A stretch of 8,001 nt of DNA from Bacteroidota bacterium. GTDB taxonomy: Bacteria > Bacteroidota > Ignavibacteria > Kapaibacteriales > UBA2268. The DNA is taken from assembly GCA_024280675.1 (NCBI GenBank), contig JAJRPT010000127.1, forward strand, positions 1-8,001, written 5' to 3'. The position numbers were made by a program, and so were the translations under genes. The notes beneath the pieces were generated by a model. It had not been told where the DNA came from. It did not search any database and was given only the letters and a program-made list of their open reading frames with translations. Below, in pieces: positions 1 through 6,516 of the stretch; within the stretch, counting starts at the first letter, position 1; every line of letters begins with the position of its first letter.

Positions 1-1
1 G

Positions 2-1171
2 CAATTTAGAATAAATTCCTTCTCTAAGTTCTCCGGAGATTATTCCCAAAATAGTTCCAGCCAATACCTCCAAAATTTTGCAGCGGCAAGCCCCGTAGGA
101 CATTTTGAAAATACAGTGTTTGCAATCTCATATTACAGGAATAATGACTTGGGAGATTATTTTAAATACGGTGGATTTAATACTGGGAAATCAGCTATAA
201 AAATTGAATCAGAACGTTCATTTTATCCAAACATCATCTATGAGCTCTACCTCTCCGATGACAATAAATACACTCCCATTGACAATAATCTCCAACAAGA
301 ATACACAAAAAAAGATGACGGTGGACTCCACAACATCTCATTTGGATTTGCTCACCGGCTAAATGAGATGATTTCCTTTGGCTTGAGCGTTAATGCGTCT
401 TTTGGCGAATATGGATGGATTGCAGAACTTGTTGAATCGGATATAAACAATGTTTACAGAGCAGATAATTCCTCAGAGGAAGCAATGAATTTTTCTTCTT
501 TCTGGTACGAAGAAAGCTACAACCAAGAGATTAATTCGCTGGCTGCAACGCTTTCAATTCTAATGAACTTGGGAGAAGATGGAAGAGTTTCATTTGCCAT
601 TAGATTGCCTGAGGGTTTCAATATTAACCAAACTTTTAATATGGCTACAAATGCAAAATATGATAATGGGCAATATACAACCACAGAGGATTATACTGGA
701 AATGGCCAAATCGAGTACAGCCTGACTATGCCAATGAAGATAATGGTGGGGGCTTCCTATAATATTTCTGATTTAACCCTGAGCAGTGCCTTTGAGTTCT
801 CTGATTATTCGGCAATGGAGTATGAAAATTCGGAATTTGATTCTCAACTGAATTTACAAATATTGGACGAGCTGACTGGGAAATATGCTTGGAGCTTTGG
901 TGCTGAGTATGTGATTGAGTGGATTTCAACTGTGATAAGGGCCTCGGCATCTGGGGAAAATAAAGGACTTACCCAAGGCGATGAACATTTACTTAGTTAC
1001 GGCTTTGGGCTTGGCTTTTTTATTGGGAAGGGTGCTAGAATTGACATTGGCACAAGTTTCTCTAAGTTCAATCAAAAGCTGCCAGTGAGACTTAATCAAG
1101 GAAGAATTGGAGAAATACTCAATGACAAAACGCTAGCAAATATTTCTCTGGGACTCACCTACCGCTACTAG
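2..1171 (+). CDS. Outer-membrane beta-barrel protein, FadL/OmpP1-like (5' end outside window)
   Basis: The reading frame is open from the first bases of the window, so the gene starts upstream. The GTG at 116 is internal: 38 further codons (QFRINSFSKFSGDYSQ...) precede it without a stop. About 389 residues are visible. They show alternating hydrophobic/polar strands with repeated Gly-aromatic patterns such as ISFGFAHRL, ISFGLSVNASFG, YSLTMPMKIMVGASY and YGFGLGFFIGKGARIDIG. The protein ends LANISLGLTYRY, the aromatic terminal strand expected for BAM-inserted outer-membrane barrels. Together these suggest a FadL/OmpP1 (long-chain fatty acid or hydrophobic compound transport) or related barrel. 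The exact family and substrate are inference, because the signal peptide and N-terminal hatch region lie outside the window. The gene ends nine bases from the convergent gene at 1181, and no hairpin terminator is obvious between them. Confidence 0.7.
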   Translation, partial: QFRINSFSKFSGDYSQNSSSQYLQNFAAASPVGHFENTVFAISYYRNNDLGDYFKYGGFNTGKSAIKIESERSFYPNIIYELYLSDDNKYTPIDNNLQQEYTKKDDGGLHNISFGFAHRLNEMISFGLSVNASFGEYGWIAELVESDINNVYRADNSSEEAMNFSSFWYEESYNQEINSLAATLSILMNLGEDGRVSFAIRLPEGFNINQTFNMATNAKYDNGQYTTTEDYTGNGQIEYSLTMPMKIMVGASYNISDLTLSSAFEFSDYSAMEYENSEFDSQLNLQILDELTGKYAWSFGAEYVIEWISTVIRASASGENKGLTQGDEHLLSYGFGLGFFIGKGARIDIGTSFSKFNQKLPVRLNQGRIGEILNDKTLANISLGLTYRY

Positions 1172-1180
1172 ATTTTTTAC

Positions 1181-1891
1181 TTAATATCTTTTGCCGATTG
1201 AAAGATTGAGGCATATGCTCTGGAAAGATTTCATCGGGTCATTTGCCATCGAGGCAATGCCACCCCCACCATAATAATAGTAATAGTAGCTGACATTTAT
1301 TGCAGAATATATTTTTGTTGTTGTTTGAAATTCTGAGCCAACTCCGATATAGAATCCAAATCTAGTGGACCACCGCATATCTGAAAAGCTGTCAAAGAAG
1401 CTAATCTTTGGAGCATTTTCCACTCTTCCCTCCGAATAAGGCATCGAAAGTACAAAGGAGGGACCACCGCCAAAAGTTAAATATGGACGGAATGATTGAC
1501 TCAACTCGTCAGTAAAGACAAATCTTTTGACTCCGGCTGTTATTGGAAACATATAAATACGACTAACTTTACCACGTGTATAATATTCATTAAAGGCCCT
1601 GTCATAAGGCTCGAACTCATCAGAATTTTTCACATTTGAAAATGTAAAGTCCGATATAAACTCCCAGTCCTTGGCAATATTTTTTTGCCAAAATATTCCA
1701 GTACCAAATCCAAAATAAGAGAAATCAAAAACAATACCTACCGCAGAAGTATTTCCAGAGTGAGACGGGTCGTCTGGTATTAATGCCCTAGGAGATTCGA
1801 ATGTGATAATACTATCGGCTCCGAATGTTTTCGCAATTAAAATATGGGCAAGTCCAAAGAAAATTGAAACAAATATAATTATTAACTTCAT
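1181..1891 (-). CDS. Small exported outer-membrane beta-barrel protein, function unknown
   Basis: This is a 236-residue protein with an N-terminal signal peptide: MKL, a hydrophobic stretch IIIFVSIFFGLAHILI, and a likely cleavage near AKTFGA. The mature part looks like an eight- to ten-strand barrel: VGIVFDFSYFGFGTGIFW, WEFISDFTFSNV, YMFPITAGVKRFVF, FRPYLTFGGGPSFVLS and TRFGFYIGVGSEF. It finishes SICLNLSIGKRY, with a terminal aromatic as in BAM substrates. Bacteroidota carry many such 'outer membrane beta-barrel' proteins of unknown role, and I cannot assign a substrate. Near the C-terminus six tyrosines are followed by four glycines (about residues 202-211), probably a strand plus turn. The start is the ATG at 1889-1891, with no strong Shine-Dalgarno before it, as is common in this group. 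The gene faces away from nif3 across a 114-base gap. On this strand a TATTTTTG box (1976-1983) fits the Bacteroidota -7 consensus, but no partner -33 element is seen. Confidence 0.72.
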   Translation of the reverse strand: MKLIIIFVSIFFGLAHILIAKTFGADSIITFESPRALIPDDPSHSGNTSAVGIVFDFSYFGFGTGIFWQKNIAKDWEFISDFTFSNVKNSDEFEPYDRAFNEYYTRGKVSRIYMFPITAGVKRFVFTDELSQSFRPYLTFGGGPSFVLSMPYSEGRVENAPKISFFDSFSDMRWSTRFGFYIGVGSEFQTTTKIYSAINVSYYYYYYGGGGIASMANDPMKSFQSICLNLSIGKRY

Positions 1892-2005
1892 TTCTAAACC
1901 GATTATGATAAAAATTTCTTAATTTTGTTATTCTACCTGTAACGATAAACTAACAAAAATCTTTTTTCGTGTAAACAAAAATATGAAAAAAGAGATAGAT
2001 TAGAT

Positions 2006-2833
2006 ATGAAAATTTGTGATATAGTTGATTTGATAGACAAAGTATTGCCACAAAAAATGGCACTAGAGGGTGACAAGGTAGGATTGCAAGTCGATTCTGC
2101 CCAGAATACCAACAAAGCTCTTGTCTGTTATGAACTTACAAGCGAAGTTGTTTCCGAGGCTAAAAAACTTGAGTGTAAGCTAATTATTGCTTTCCATCCG
2201 CTAATTTTCAATCCACTAGAATCAATTAGTTTGGGCGAGAGGGTGGGACGGTTAAGCTCTGAGCTGATAAGGAGTGATATTTCATTCTACTCGGTTCACA
2301 CATCTTTTGACTCTCATCCCAATGGTAGCTCAAGATTAATTGCCGAAGGTTTGGGGCTAGTTAATACAAAAATTCTATTTCCAAATCAGGGCAATCCAGA
2401 TTGGGGGATGGGTGTGATAGGTGAATTGGAGCAGAGCAAAGACATTGCAGAAATATTGATTGAGTGCTACCATATTTTCAATTCGCCAATAAAACACAGT
2501 AGAATTTGTGAAAAAAGGATAAAGACGATTGCCGTGATTGCCGGTTCTGGAATGAGTTGGGCTAGTGAAATATTGGACATAGCACCAGACATTTTCATCA
2601 CTGCCGACACCAAATATCACGATTATCATTTGTTTGAGGGAAAAATTACATTGCTTGATCCTGGACATTATGAAATGGAGCAATTTGTTGTCATGGCAAT
2701 TAAAAATATATTGAGAAGAGCAATTCCTGAAAAAATAAAACTCTACCATTCGCATTCTTACTCTAACCCGATTGCATATTACCCTGATAAAAATTATACC
2801 ATAAGACAAAAAAATTATTTAACTAATATTTAA
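2006..2833 (+). CDS. Nif3-like dinuclear metal-centre protein (short form)
   Basis: This 275-residue protein covers the whole short-form NIF3/YbgI family, without the PII-like insert of the ~370-residue forms. Family landmarks appear in order: KVGLQVD (24-30), a metal site in FHP (63-65), HTSFDSHPNG (98-107), the AGSGMSW glycine turn (179-185), DIFITADTKYH (195-205) and DPGHYEMEQ (218-226). By comparison with E. coli YbgI, H64, H98, D102, H221 and E225 would hold the two metals. The first histidine of the usual HH pair is Phe63 here; eukaryotic NIF3L1 has Tyr at this place, so it need not be inactivating. The cellular role of the family is unsettled: some members are annotated GTP cyclohydrolase type 2-like, and the fold is a toroidal hexamer. 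The gene starts an apparent transcription unit with the coiled-coil protein nine bases downstream and then rnpB, a common arrangement in Bacteroidota/Chlorobi. ATG 2006 follows a purine-rich AAAAAGAGA stretch. Confidence 0.9.
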   Translation: MKICDIVDLIDKVLPQKMALEGDKVGLQVDSAQNTNKALVCYELTSEVVSEAKKLECKLIIAFHPLIFNPLESISLGERVGRLSSELIRSDISFYSVHTSFDSHPNGSSRLIAEGLGLVNTKILFPNQGNPDWGMGVIGELEQSKDIAEILIECYHIFNSPIKHSRICEKRIKTIAVIAGSGMSWASEILDIAPDIFITADTKYHDYHLFEGKITLLDPGHYEMEQFVVMAIKNILRRAIPEKIKLYHSHSYSNPIAYYPDKNYTIRQKNYLTNI

Positions 2834-2842
2834 AGGTTTTAC

Positions 2843-3577
2843 ATGAAATCTCAAATAAGACTTATAGCAGGAGTGGCTTTCATTGATAGAAGCTTGGACG
2901 AATTGCGTGAAGAATTTGGAGATCTACCCGAGCAGATTGGTAGCAAAGAAAAAAGCTTGGCTCAGTCTCAGAAAATGAAAAATGAAACTTCTAGTTTGTT
3001 AAGCGAGCTGAAAAGTTTCATCAAAAGTGCTAACAAAACATTGACAGAGCTGAAAGACAATGAAGAAAAATTAGCAAAAAAACAATTCCAAGTAAAAAAT
3101 AACAAAGAATTCGATGCCATAACAACTGAAATTAAGCATATTAAAACAGAGTACGAAGAACTTTCGCTAAAGCTCAGAAAAGAAGCAGTGAAAGAAGAAA
3201 ATCTTGTTTCTATACTGGCAGACCAAACGAAAAAAGTTAAACAAATTAAAGCTGAACTAAAACTACTTACCGCCGAATACAATGAGCTAAAAGAGGCCCA
3301 AGGCGATGAAGAAGTAGGCTTGAAAGAGAAAAGAGATAAAATTATCACACAAGTCAAAGGGGATTTCCGTGCAGAATATGACCGCATCAGACAATCTCAC
3401 TCCGATGCTGCCGTACAAATATTCCATGGCTCGTGCAAAGGTTACCGTGTGCCACACCAACTTTTGGTTGAAATTCGCAATAACTTAGAGCAGATCTACG
3501 TCGAAGAACACAGCGGAAGGATAATGATCCCAGAAGAAGTTCATATCGACGAAGAGAATATATTAGAATTACTATAG
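2843..3577 (+). CDS. CT398-like coiled-coil protein with degenerate C-terminal zinc ribbon
   Basis: This is a 244-residue protein. Residues about 15-160 form a long helical, Lys/Glu/Leu-rich antiparallel coiled coil containing the family-typical NNKEFDAITTEI (86-97). Residues about 170-232 match the C4 zinc-ribbon end (zf-RING_7/CT398 family): FRAEYDRIR, then GSCKGYRVPHQLLVEIR and IYVEEHSGRIMI. Homologues normally carry CxxC twice. Here only C198 remains; the aligned partners are Tyr201, Glu221 and Ser224, while the flanking G, P-Q, EIR and GRI(L/M) positions are kept. The fold probably persists without zinc. The family is widespread next to nif3, and its role is unclear; nucleic-acid binding and, in Chlamydia, links to secretion and sigma factors have been proposed. 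An AAAGG lies six bases before ATG 2843. The reading frame shows no sign of decay, so the loss of cysteines looks like divergence rather than a pseudogene. Confidence 0.85.
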   Translation: MKSQIRLIAGVAFIDRSLDELREEFGDLPEQIGSKEKSLAQSQKMKNETSSLLSELKSFIKSANKTLTELKDNEEKLAKKQFQVKNNKEFDAITTEIKHIKTEYEELSLKLRKEAVKEENLVSILADQTKKVKQIKAELKLLTAEYNELKEAQGDEEVGLKEKRDKIITQVKGDFRAEYDRIRQSHSDAAVQIFHGSCKGYRVPHQLLVEIRNNLEQIYVEEHSGRIMIPEEVHIDEENILELL

Positions 3578-3590
3578 TTTTTTGAAAAAT

Positions 3591-4012
3591 GTGGGGGAGA
3601 ATGGGCGATTGCATTATCGGTAATTTATTGCCGAGATGAGGAAAGTCCGGACTTCAACGAGCGTCGCACTTCCTAACGGGAAGGATGTCAAAGCATACGG
3701 AAAGTGCAACAGAAAGTATACCGCCAATATTACTTTTAGTAAATTTGGTAAGGGTGAAATGGTGAGGTAAGAGCTCACCGCAGGCTTGGTGACAAGTTCC
3801 TGGCGATGGTAAACTCCTGCGAGAAGCAAGGTCGAGTAGGCATGTTTTTTTCTAAGAGTTGCTCGGCTCTTTTGTTTGTAATAAACAAAAACATGCGGGT
3901 AGACCGCAACGAGGTAAGTGGGTGACCACTGCCCCAGATAAATGATCGCCTCCTTTGTGAAATATTTTTATTTTACACCGAAGACAAAATCCGGCTTATA
4001 GTTCTCCCTCTG
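3591..4012 (+). ncRNA. rnpB: RNase P RNA (bacterial type A)
   Basis: This is the catalytic RNA of the tRNA 5'-processing enzyme. The universally conserved blocks are present in order: GAGGAAAGTCCGGAC (3638-3652), GTGCAACAGAAAGTATACC (3704-3722), GGTAAGGGTGAAA with the P12 hairpin GGTGAG/CTCACC (3761-3779), GGTAAACTCC (3808-3817), GCAAGGTC (3826-3833), CGGGTAGACCGC (3896-3907), and AGATAAATGATCGCC plus ACAAAATCCGGCTTAT near the 3' end. P1 is a 9-bp pairing of GGGGGAGAA (3593-3601) with TTCTCCCTC (4002-4010). P2 pairs GGCGAT (from 3604) with ATCGCC, P3 is a short hairpin around 3618-3635, and a P19 hairpin lies near 3957-3978. P15 is a 10-bp stem (3840-3849 with 3887-3896) enclosing two extra small hairpins, and no GGU triplet is visible in that loop. 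It lies 13 bases after the coiled-coil gene and may be cotranscribed with it and nif3. Confidence 0.96.
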
Positions 4013-4022
4013 TTTTTTTTTT
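4002..4022 (+). terminator. 3' end of rnpB: P1 strand followed by T run
   Basis: The 3' strand of P1 (4002-4010) is followed after two bases by a run of ten T (4013-4022). No compact hairpin sits directly before the T run, because the P1 partner lies about 400 bases upstream. It resembles an intrinsic terminator only in part, but it marks the likely RNA end. Confidence 0.45.
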
Positions 4023-4030
4023 ACAAAAGT

Positions 4031-4062
4031 TTTTGATGTTTCAAATAAATAAACTATGTTGT
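4031..4062 (+). promoter_or_regulatory. Weak candidate promoter for the HPt gene
   Basis: After the rnpB T run, TTTTG (4031-4035) and TATGTTGT (4055-4062) are separated by 19 bases. That is close to the Bacteroidota arrangement of a -33 TTTG and a -7 TAnnTTTG. The -7 box matches only partly, so this is a guess based on position and spacing. Confidence 0.25.
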
Positions 4063-4094
4063 GGAAAAGAATAATTCTTAATAAAGGAAAAGAA

Positions 4095-4400
4095 ATGCAG
4101 ATTCCAGACGATCCAGTAATCAGAGATTTAATTGATGAGTTTGTAGACACGTGGATTATAGACCTTGATCAGCAGTATTCAACTCTGATTGATTCAAAGA
4201 ATGACACAGATTTATACAGGCTAGCTCACACTCTCAAAGGCTCTTGCTTTCAGTTTGGACTAAATGAAATTGCTGAGCTGGGAATAGAACTAATGGGACA
4301 TGCCAAGCAAAAAGATTGGGAAAAGTGTGCTGGATATGAGACTCCACTCAAAAATGGTTTCAAAGATGTCAAGAAATTCATACAAGAAAATGTAAACTGA
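4095..4400 (+). CDS. Stand-alone HPt (histidine phosphotransfer) domain protein
   Basis: This 101-residue protein is essentially one HPt four-helix bundle, a cytoplasmic phosphorelay carrier that moves phosphate between response-regulator receiver domains. The signature LAHTLKGSCFQFGL (residues 43-56) contains the phospho-acceptor His45 followed by the K-G-S pattern of HPt domains. The preceding helix (IRDLIDEFVDTWIIDLDQQYSTLIDS) and the following one (ELGIELMGHAKQKDW) fit the family. I chose ATG 4095 (MQIPDDP) because AAAGGA lies six bases before it. An in-frame ATG at 4056 would add 13 residues but has no ribosome-binding site and gives an unlikely basic tail. No histidine kinase or receiver is encoded in the window, so its partners are elsewhere. 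Its TGA overlaps the ATG of the next gene by one base (tgATGa), implying translational coupling. Family assignment is firm; the pathway is unknown. Confidence 0.85.
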   Translation: MQIPDDPVIRDLIDEFVDTWIIDLDQQYSTLIDSKNDTDLYRLAHTLKGSCFQFGLNEIAELGIELMGHAKQKDWEKCAGYETPLKNGFKDVKKFIQENVN

Positions 4401-4873
4401 TGAAATACGTATTCATTTTTTTACTCTTGTTGATAAATTCTACATTTGCTCAAAAAGTAGCAGTGTTGCCCTTTATAAATGCCACAGGGCAGATGGATAA
4501 CGAAGAATGGAGCTACAATCTACAAGATTCACTCTACCAAGTTCTTTTGGTGGCAAGTCTTGACTCCAACTCAACTTTTGAACTAATCTCAATCGAAGAT
4601 GTCGAAGACGCACTCGCCGAACTCAATATCGACCCGTCTGGTCCAAAGTATAAATCGGACATGTGGTTGGCTGCAAAGAATCTTGGTGCAAAGCAAGTCG
4701 TAACTGGAATTATCAACTACTCCGACAATCGCTACCTAATAAATGCCTACATTTATTCTGTGAAGATGAAGATGGCAAACCCGAAATACCAAGCAAAAAA
4801 TATCTTTAAGTCAAAAGAAAAAATCTACGAATCGGTTGAAATGATTTCCAAAAAATTATTGCCCGGTTTATAA
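4400..4873 (+). CDS. Exported CsgG/FlgO/LpoB-like small protein
   Basis: This 157-residue protein has a clear signal peptide (MKYVFIFLLLLINSTFA, cleavage before Q18). There is no cysteine at the cleavage site, so it is probably a soluble periplasmic protein rather than a lipoprotein. The mature part has the plan of the CsgG/FlgO/LpoB/TolB-N-like fold: KVAVLPFINATG (19-30), an amphipathic helix EEWSYNLQDSLYQVLL, FELISIEDVEDALAEL (60-75), WLAAKNLGAKQVVTGII (89-105) and a strand INAYIYSV. In this superfamily such domains sit at the outer membrane or in the periplasm as secretion, flagellar or cell-wall accessory modules; which role applies here is unknown. The ATG overlaps the HPt stop codon, so the two are probably cotranslated, a combination of cytoplasmic phosphorelay carrier and exported protein. 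Fold-level assignment is inference from motifs. Confidence 0.65.
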   Translation: MKYVFIFLLLLINSTFAQKVAVLPFINATGQMDNEEWSYNLQDSLYQVLLVASLDSNSTFELISIEDVEDALAELNIDPSGPKYKSDMWLAAKNLGAKQVVTGIINYSDNRYLINAYIYSVKMKMANPKYQAKNIFKSKEKIYESVEMISKKLLPGL

Positions 4874-4905
4874 TAATTCTTGCTGCTTTATTTTCTAGAC
4901 CTCAA

Positions 4906-4926
4906 CAAATGTTTATTTGCTTTTTT
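4906..4926 (+). terminator. Weak candidate terminator after the HPt operon
   Basis: A 5-bp stem CAAAT/ATTTG with loop GTTT (4906-4919) is followed by C and six T (4921-4926), 33 bases after the stop at 4873. The stem is short and AT-rich, so it is only a candidate. The T run reaches close to the stop codon of the convergent symporter gene. Confidence 0.3.
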
Positions 4927-4937
4927 CATCAAGTCGC

Positions 4938-6410
4938 TTATCGCTTTGTCAATGGTCCGTTTACAGCCACGGCAACCGCCGAATCACCAGTGACATTGGT
5001 AATGGTTCTCATCATATCTAGTATCCTGTCCACACCCAAAATAAGTGCGATACCTTCGGCTGGAACATTGATAGAATTGAGGATTAGAACGAGCATTATC
5101 AGACCAACCCCTGGTACTGGTGCCGTTCCGATTGATGCCAGCACGGCGGTGAGAACTATTGTAAGTTGCTCTGTCAAACCCAAATCCATACCATAGACTT
5201 GGGCAATGAAAACTGCTGCAACCCCTTGATAAAGTGCCGTTCCGTCCATATTAATAGTCGCCCCAAGTGGCAGTATAAAGCGGGACACCTCACGATTGAC
5301 ACCAATTTTATTTTCCACACAATCAAGTGTGACCGGCAGTGTCGCAGCACTCGAAGATGTAGAAAACGCAATCGCCTGTGCGTTACGCAAGCCCTTGAAG
5401 AATTTCCAAAAATTAGCACGAGAAAATAAATATATTAGACCACCGTAAACCAAAACAGTCTGCAATGTAAGTCCTACAATCACAGAAATAGAATACCAAA
5501 ACAATGTGCCAAGTATCCCAAATCCAAAATCTGCAATAGTTGCCGAAATCAGTGCAAACACTCCAAAAGGAGCAATTAGCATTATAATATCCACCATTTT
5601 AATCATTGTAGTGGTTACCGCTTCAAAAAACGCAATCAAGGGAGCCGACTGTTGCTTTGGGATAAATGTTAATGTAACTCCAAACATTAATGCAAAGAAT
5701 ACAATTTGTAACATCTGCCCATTGGCTACTGCAAAAAATGGATTCTTTGGAACAATATTCACAAAGAAATCTACAATATCTACACTCAAATTAGCAACGG
5801 CATCTTGGGAACTCTTGTCTTGGTAATCGCCCAGTAACTTAATCTTTGTTTGCTCAGAAATTTGCTCGCCTGGCCTTATTAGGTTTGCTACTCCTAGGCC
5901 AATACTAATGGCAATGGCTGTTGTACAAATATAAATAGCAAATGTCTTTCCGCCGATTTTTCCCAATTTACGGACATCGCCCAAAGAAGCCGCCCCCGCA
6001 ATTAATGAAGCTAAAACAAGTGGAATTGCCAAAAAGCTCAGCAGTCTTATAAACAAATCACCAAGAGGACGAATGGCTGTAGCAGGCGACGAGGCTCCTT
6101 CCAATGAGAGTATTTTTAATATTTCACGTTCTTGAACACCGGCGACGAGCGAAAGTGAGGTGATGTCAGATTTATTTTTGTTATAAAATTTGATTATTGC
6201 TTTTGCATTCCCACCAGAAAAGCTCTTGATTAAATGTTCCTCTCGGTGAAAGATTAAAACATCCCACTCAGAAATGTTTTCTTCAATCACCTCTCCATCC
6301 AAAGAATATGTAATTTGTATTAGACCCGAATCAACTGGAAACAATGCTCCAAAACCAGCACCAAGCACAAGAGCTATCACAATTTGTAAATGCAGTGGTA
6401 TTTTTTTCAC
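4938..6410 (-). CDS. Dicarboxylate/amino acid:cation symporter (DAACS/SLC1 family)
   Basis: This is an inner-membrane secondary transporter of the GltP/DctA/GltPh family, importing acidic amino acids or dicarboxylates with Na+ or H+. With a GTG start at 6410 it has 490 residues. Key sites are: GDLFIRLLSFLAIPLVLASL (TM2, from 117), HP1 serine motif STSSSAATLP (350-359), NMDGT in TM7 (387-391), the HP2 tip SIGTAPVPG (426-434), and TM8 D461, D465, R468, N472 and D476. These match GltPh D390/D394/R397/N401/D405; the Arg favours an acidic amino-acid substrate. Usual length is about 420-440; the excess is a hydrophilic insertion of about 80 residues (27-111) between TM1 and TM2. Start choice: the open frame reaches a TTG at 6428, but GGAG (6419-6416) lies five bases before GTG 6410, giving the typical MKKIPLHLQI N-terminus. 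The gene is convergent with the HPt operon. Confidence 0.93.
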   Translation of the reverse strand: MKKIPLHLQIVIALVLGAGFGALFPVDSGLIQITYSLDGEVIEENISEWDVLIFHREEHLIKSFSGGNAKAIIKFYNKNKSDITSLSLVAGVQEREILKILSLEGASSPATAIRPLGDLFIRLLSFLAIPLVLASLIAGAASLGDVRKLGKIGGKTFAIYICTTAIAISIGLGVANLIRPGEQISEQTKIKLLGDYQDKSSQDAVANLSVDIVDFFVNIVPKNPFFAVANGQMLQIVFFALMFGVTLTFIPKQQSAPLIAFFEAVTTTMIKMVDIIMLIAPFGVFALISATIADFGFGILGTLFWYSISVIVGLTLQTVLVYGGLIYLFSRANFWKFFKGLRNAQAIAFSTSSSAATLPVTLDCVENKIGVNREVSRFILPLGATINMDGTALYQGVAAVFIAQVYGMDLGLTEQLTIVLTAVLASIGTAPVPGVGLIMLVLILNSINVPAEGIALILGVDRILDMMRTITNVTGDSAVAVAVNGPLTKR

Positions 6411-6415
6411 ACTTT

Positions 6416-6419
6416 CTCC
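6416..6419 (-). promoter_or_regulatory. Shine-Dalgarno GGAG that sets the symporter start
   Basis: Reading on the minus strand, GGAG is followed by AAAGT and then GTG at 6410-6408. The spacing of five bases is near ideal. It favours the GTG over the TTG at 6428, which has only an AT-rich leader and an in-frame stop directly before it. Confidence 0.6.
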
Positions 6420-6516
6420 ATAATTCAATTATTATTTTAACAAAAAATATTTTTTAAATAAAAATCAACCAAACGCAATCATTTTTGATACTAGTGATGT
6501 TGGTAAGAAACAATTT

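Noticed and set aside
1976..1983. TATTTTTG on the minus strand as a promoter -7 box for the barrel gene at 1891
   Set aside because: It matches the TAnnTTTG consensus, but no TTG/TTTG lies 19-21 bases upstream, and such words are frequent in AT-rich DNA; noted only as a possibility.
3387..3829. Two minus-strand open frames (3387-3614 and 3614-3829)
   Set aside because: They lie antisense to the end of the coiled-coil gene and to the conserved core of RNase P RNA, and show no protein family features.
4056..4094. Longer HPt protein starting at ATG 4056
   Set aside because: No ribosome-binding site before 4056, and the extra 13 residues lie outside the HPt domain; AAAGGA before 4095 favours the shorter form.
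4909..5826. Plus-strand open frames at 4909-5196, 5166-5429 and 5506-5826
   Set aside because: All are opposite the symporter gene, whose family motifs are certain; the frames are complements of its codons.
6422..6516. AT-rich gap between the symporter and the IS4 fragment as a regulatory region
   Set aside because: It must hold the symporter promoter, but I could not find a convincing pair of promoter boxes or an operator palindrome.
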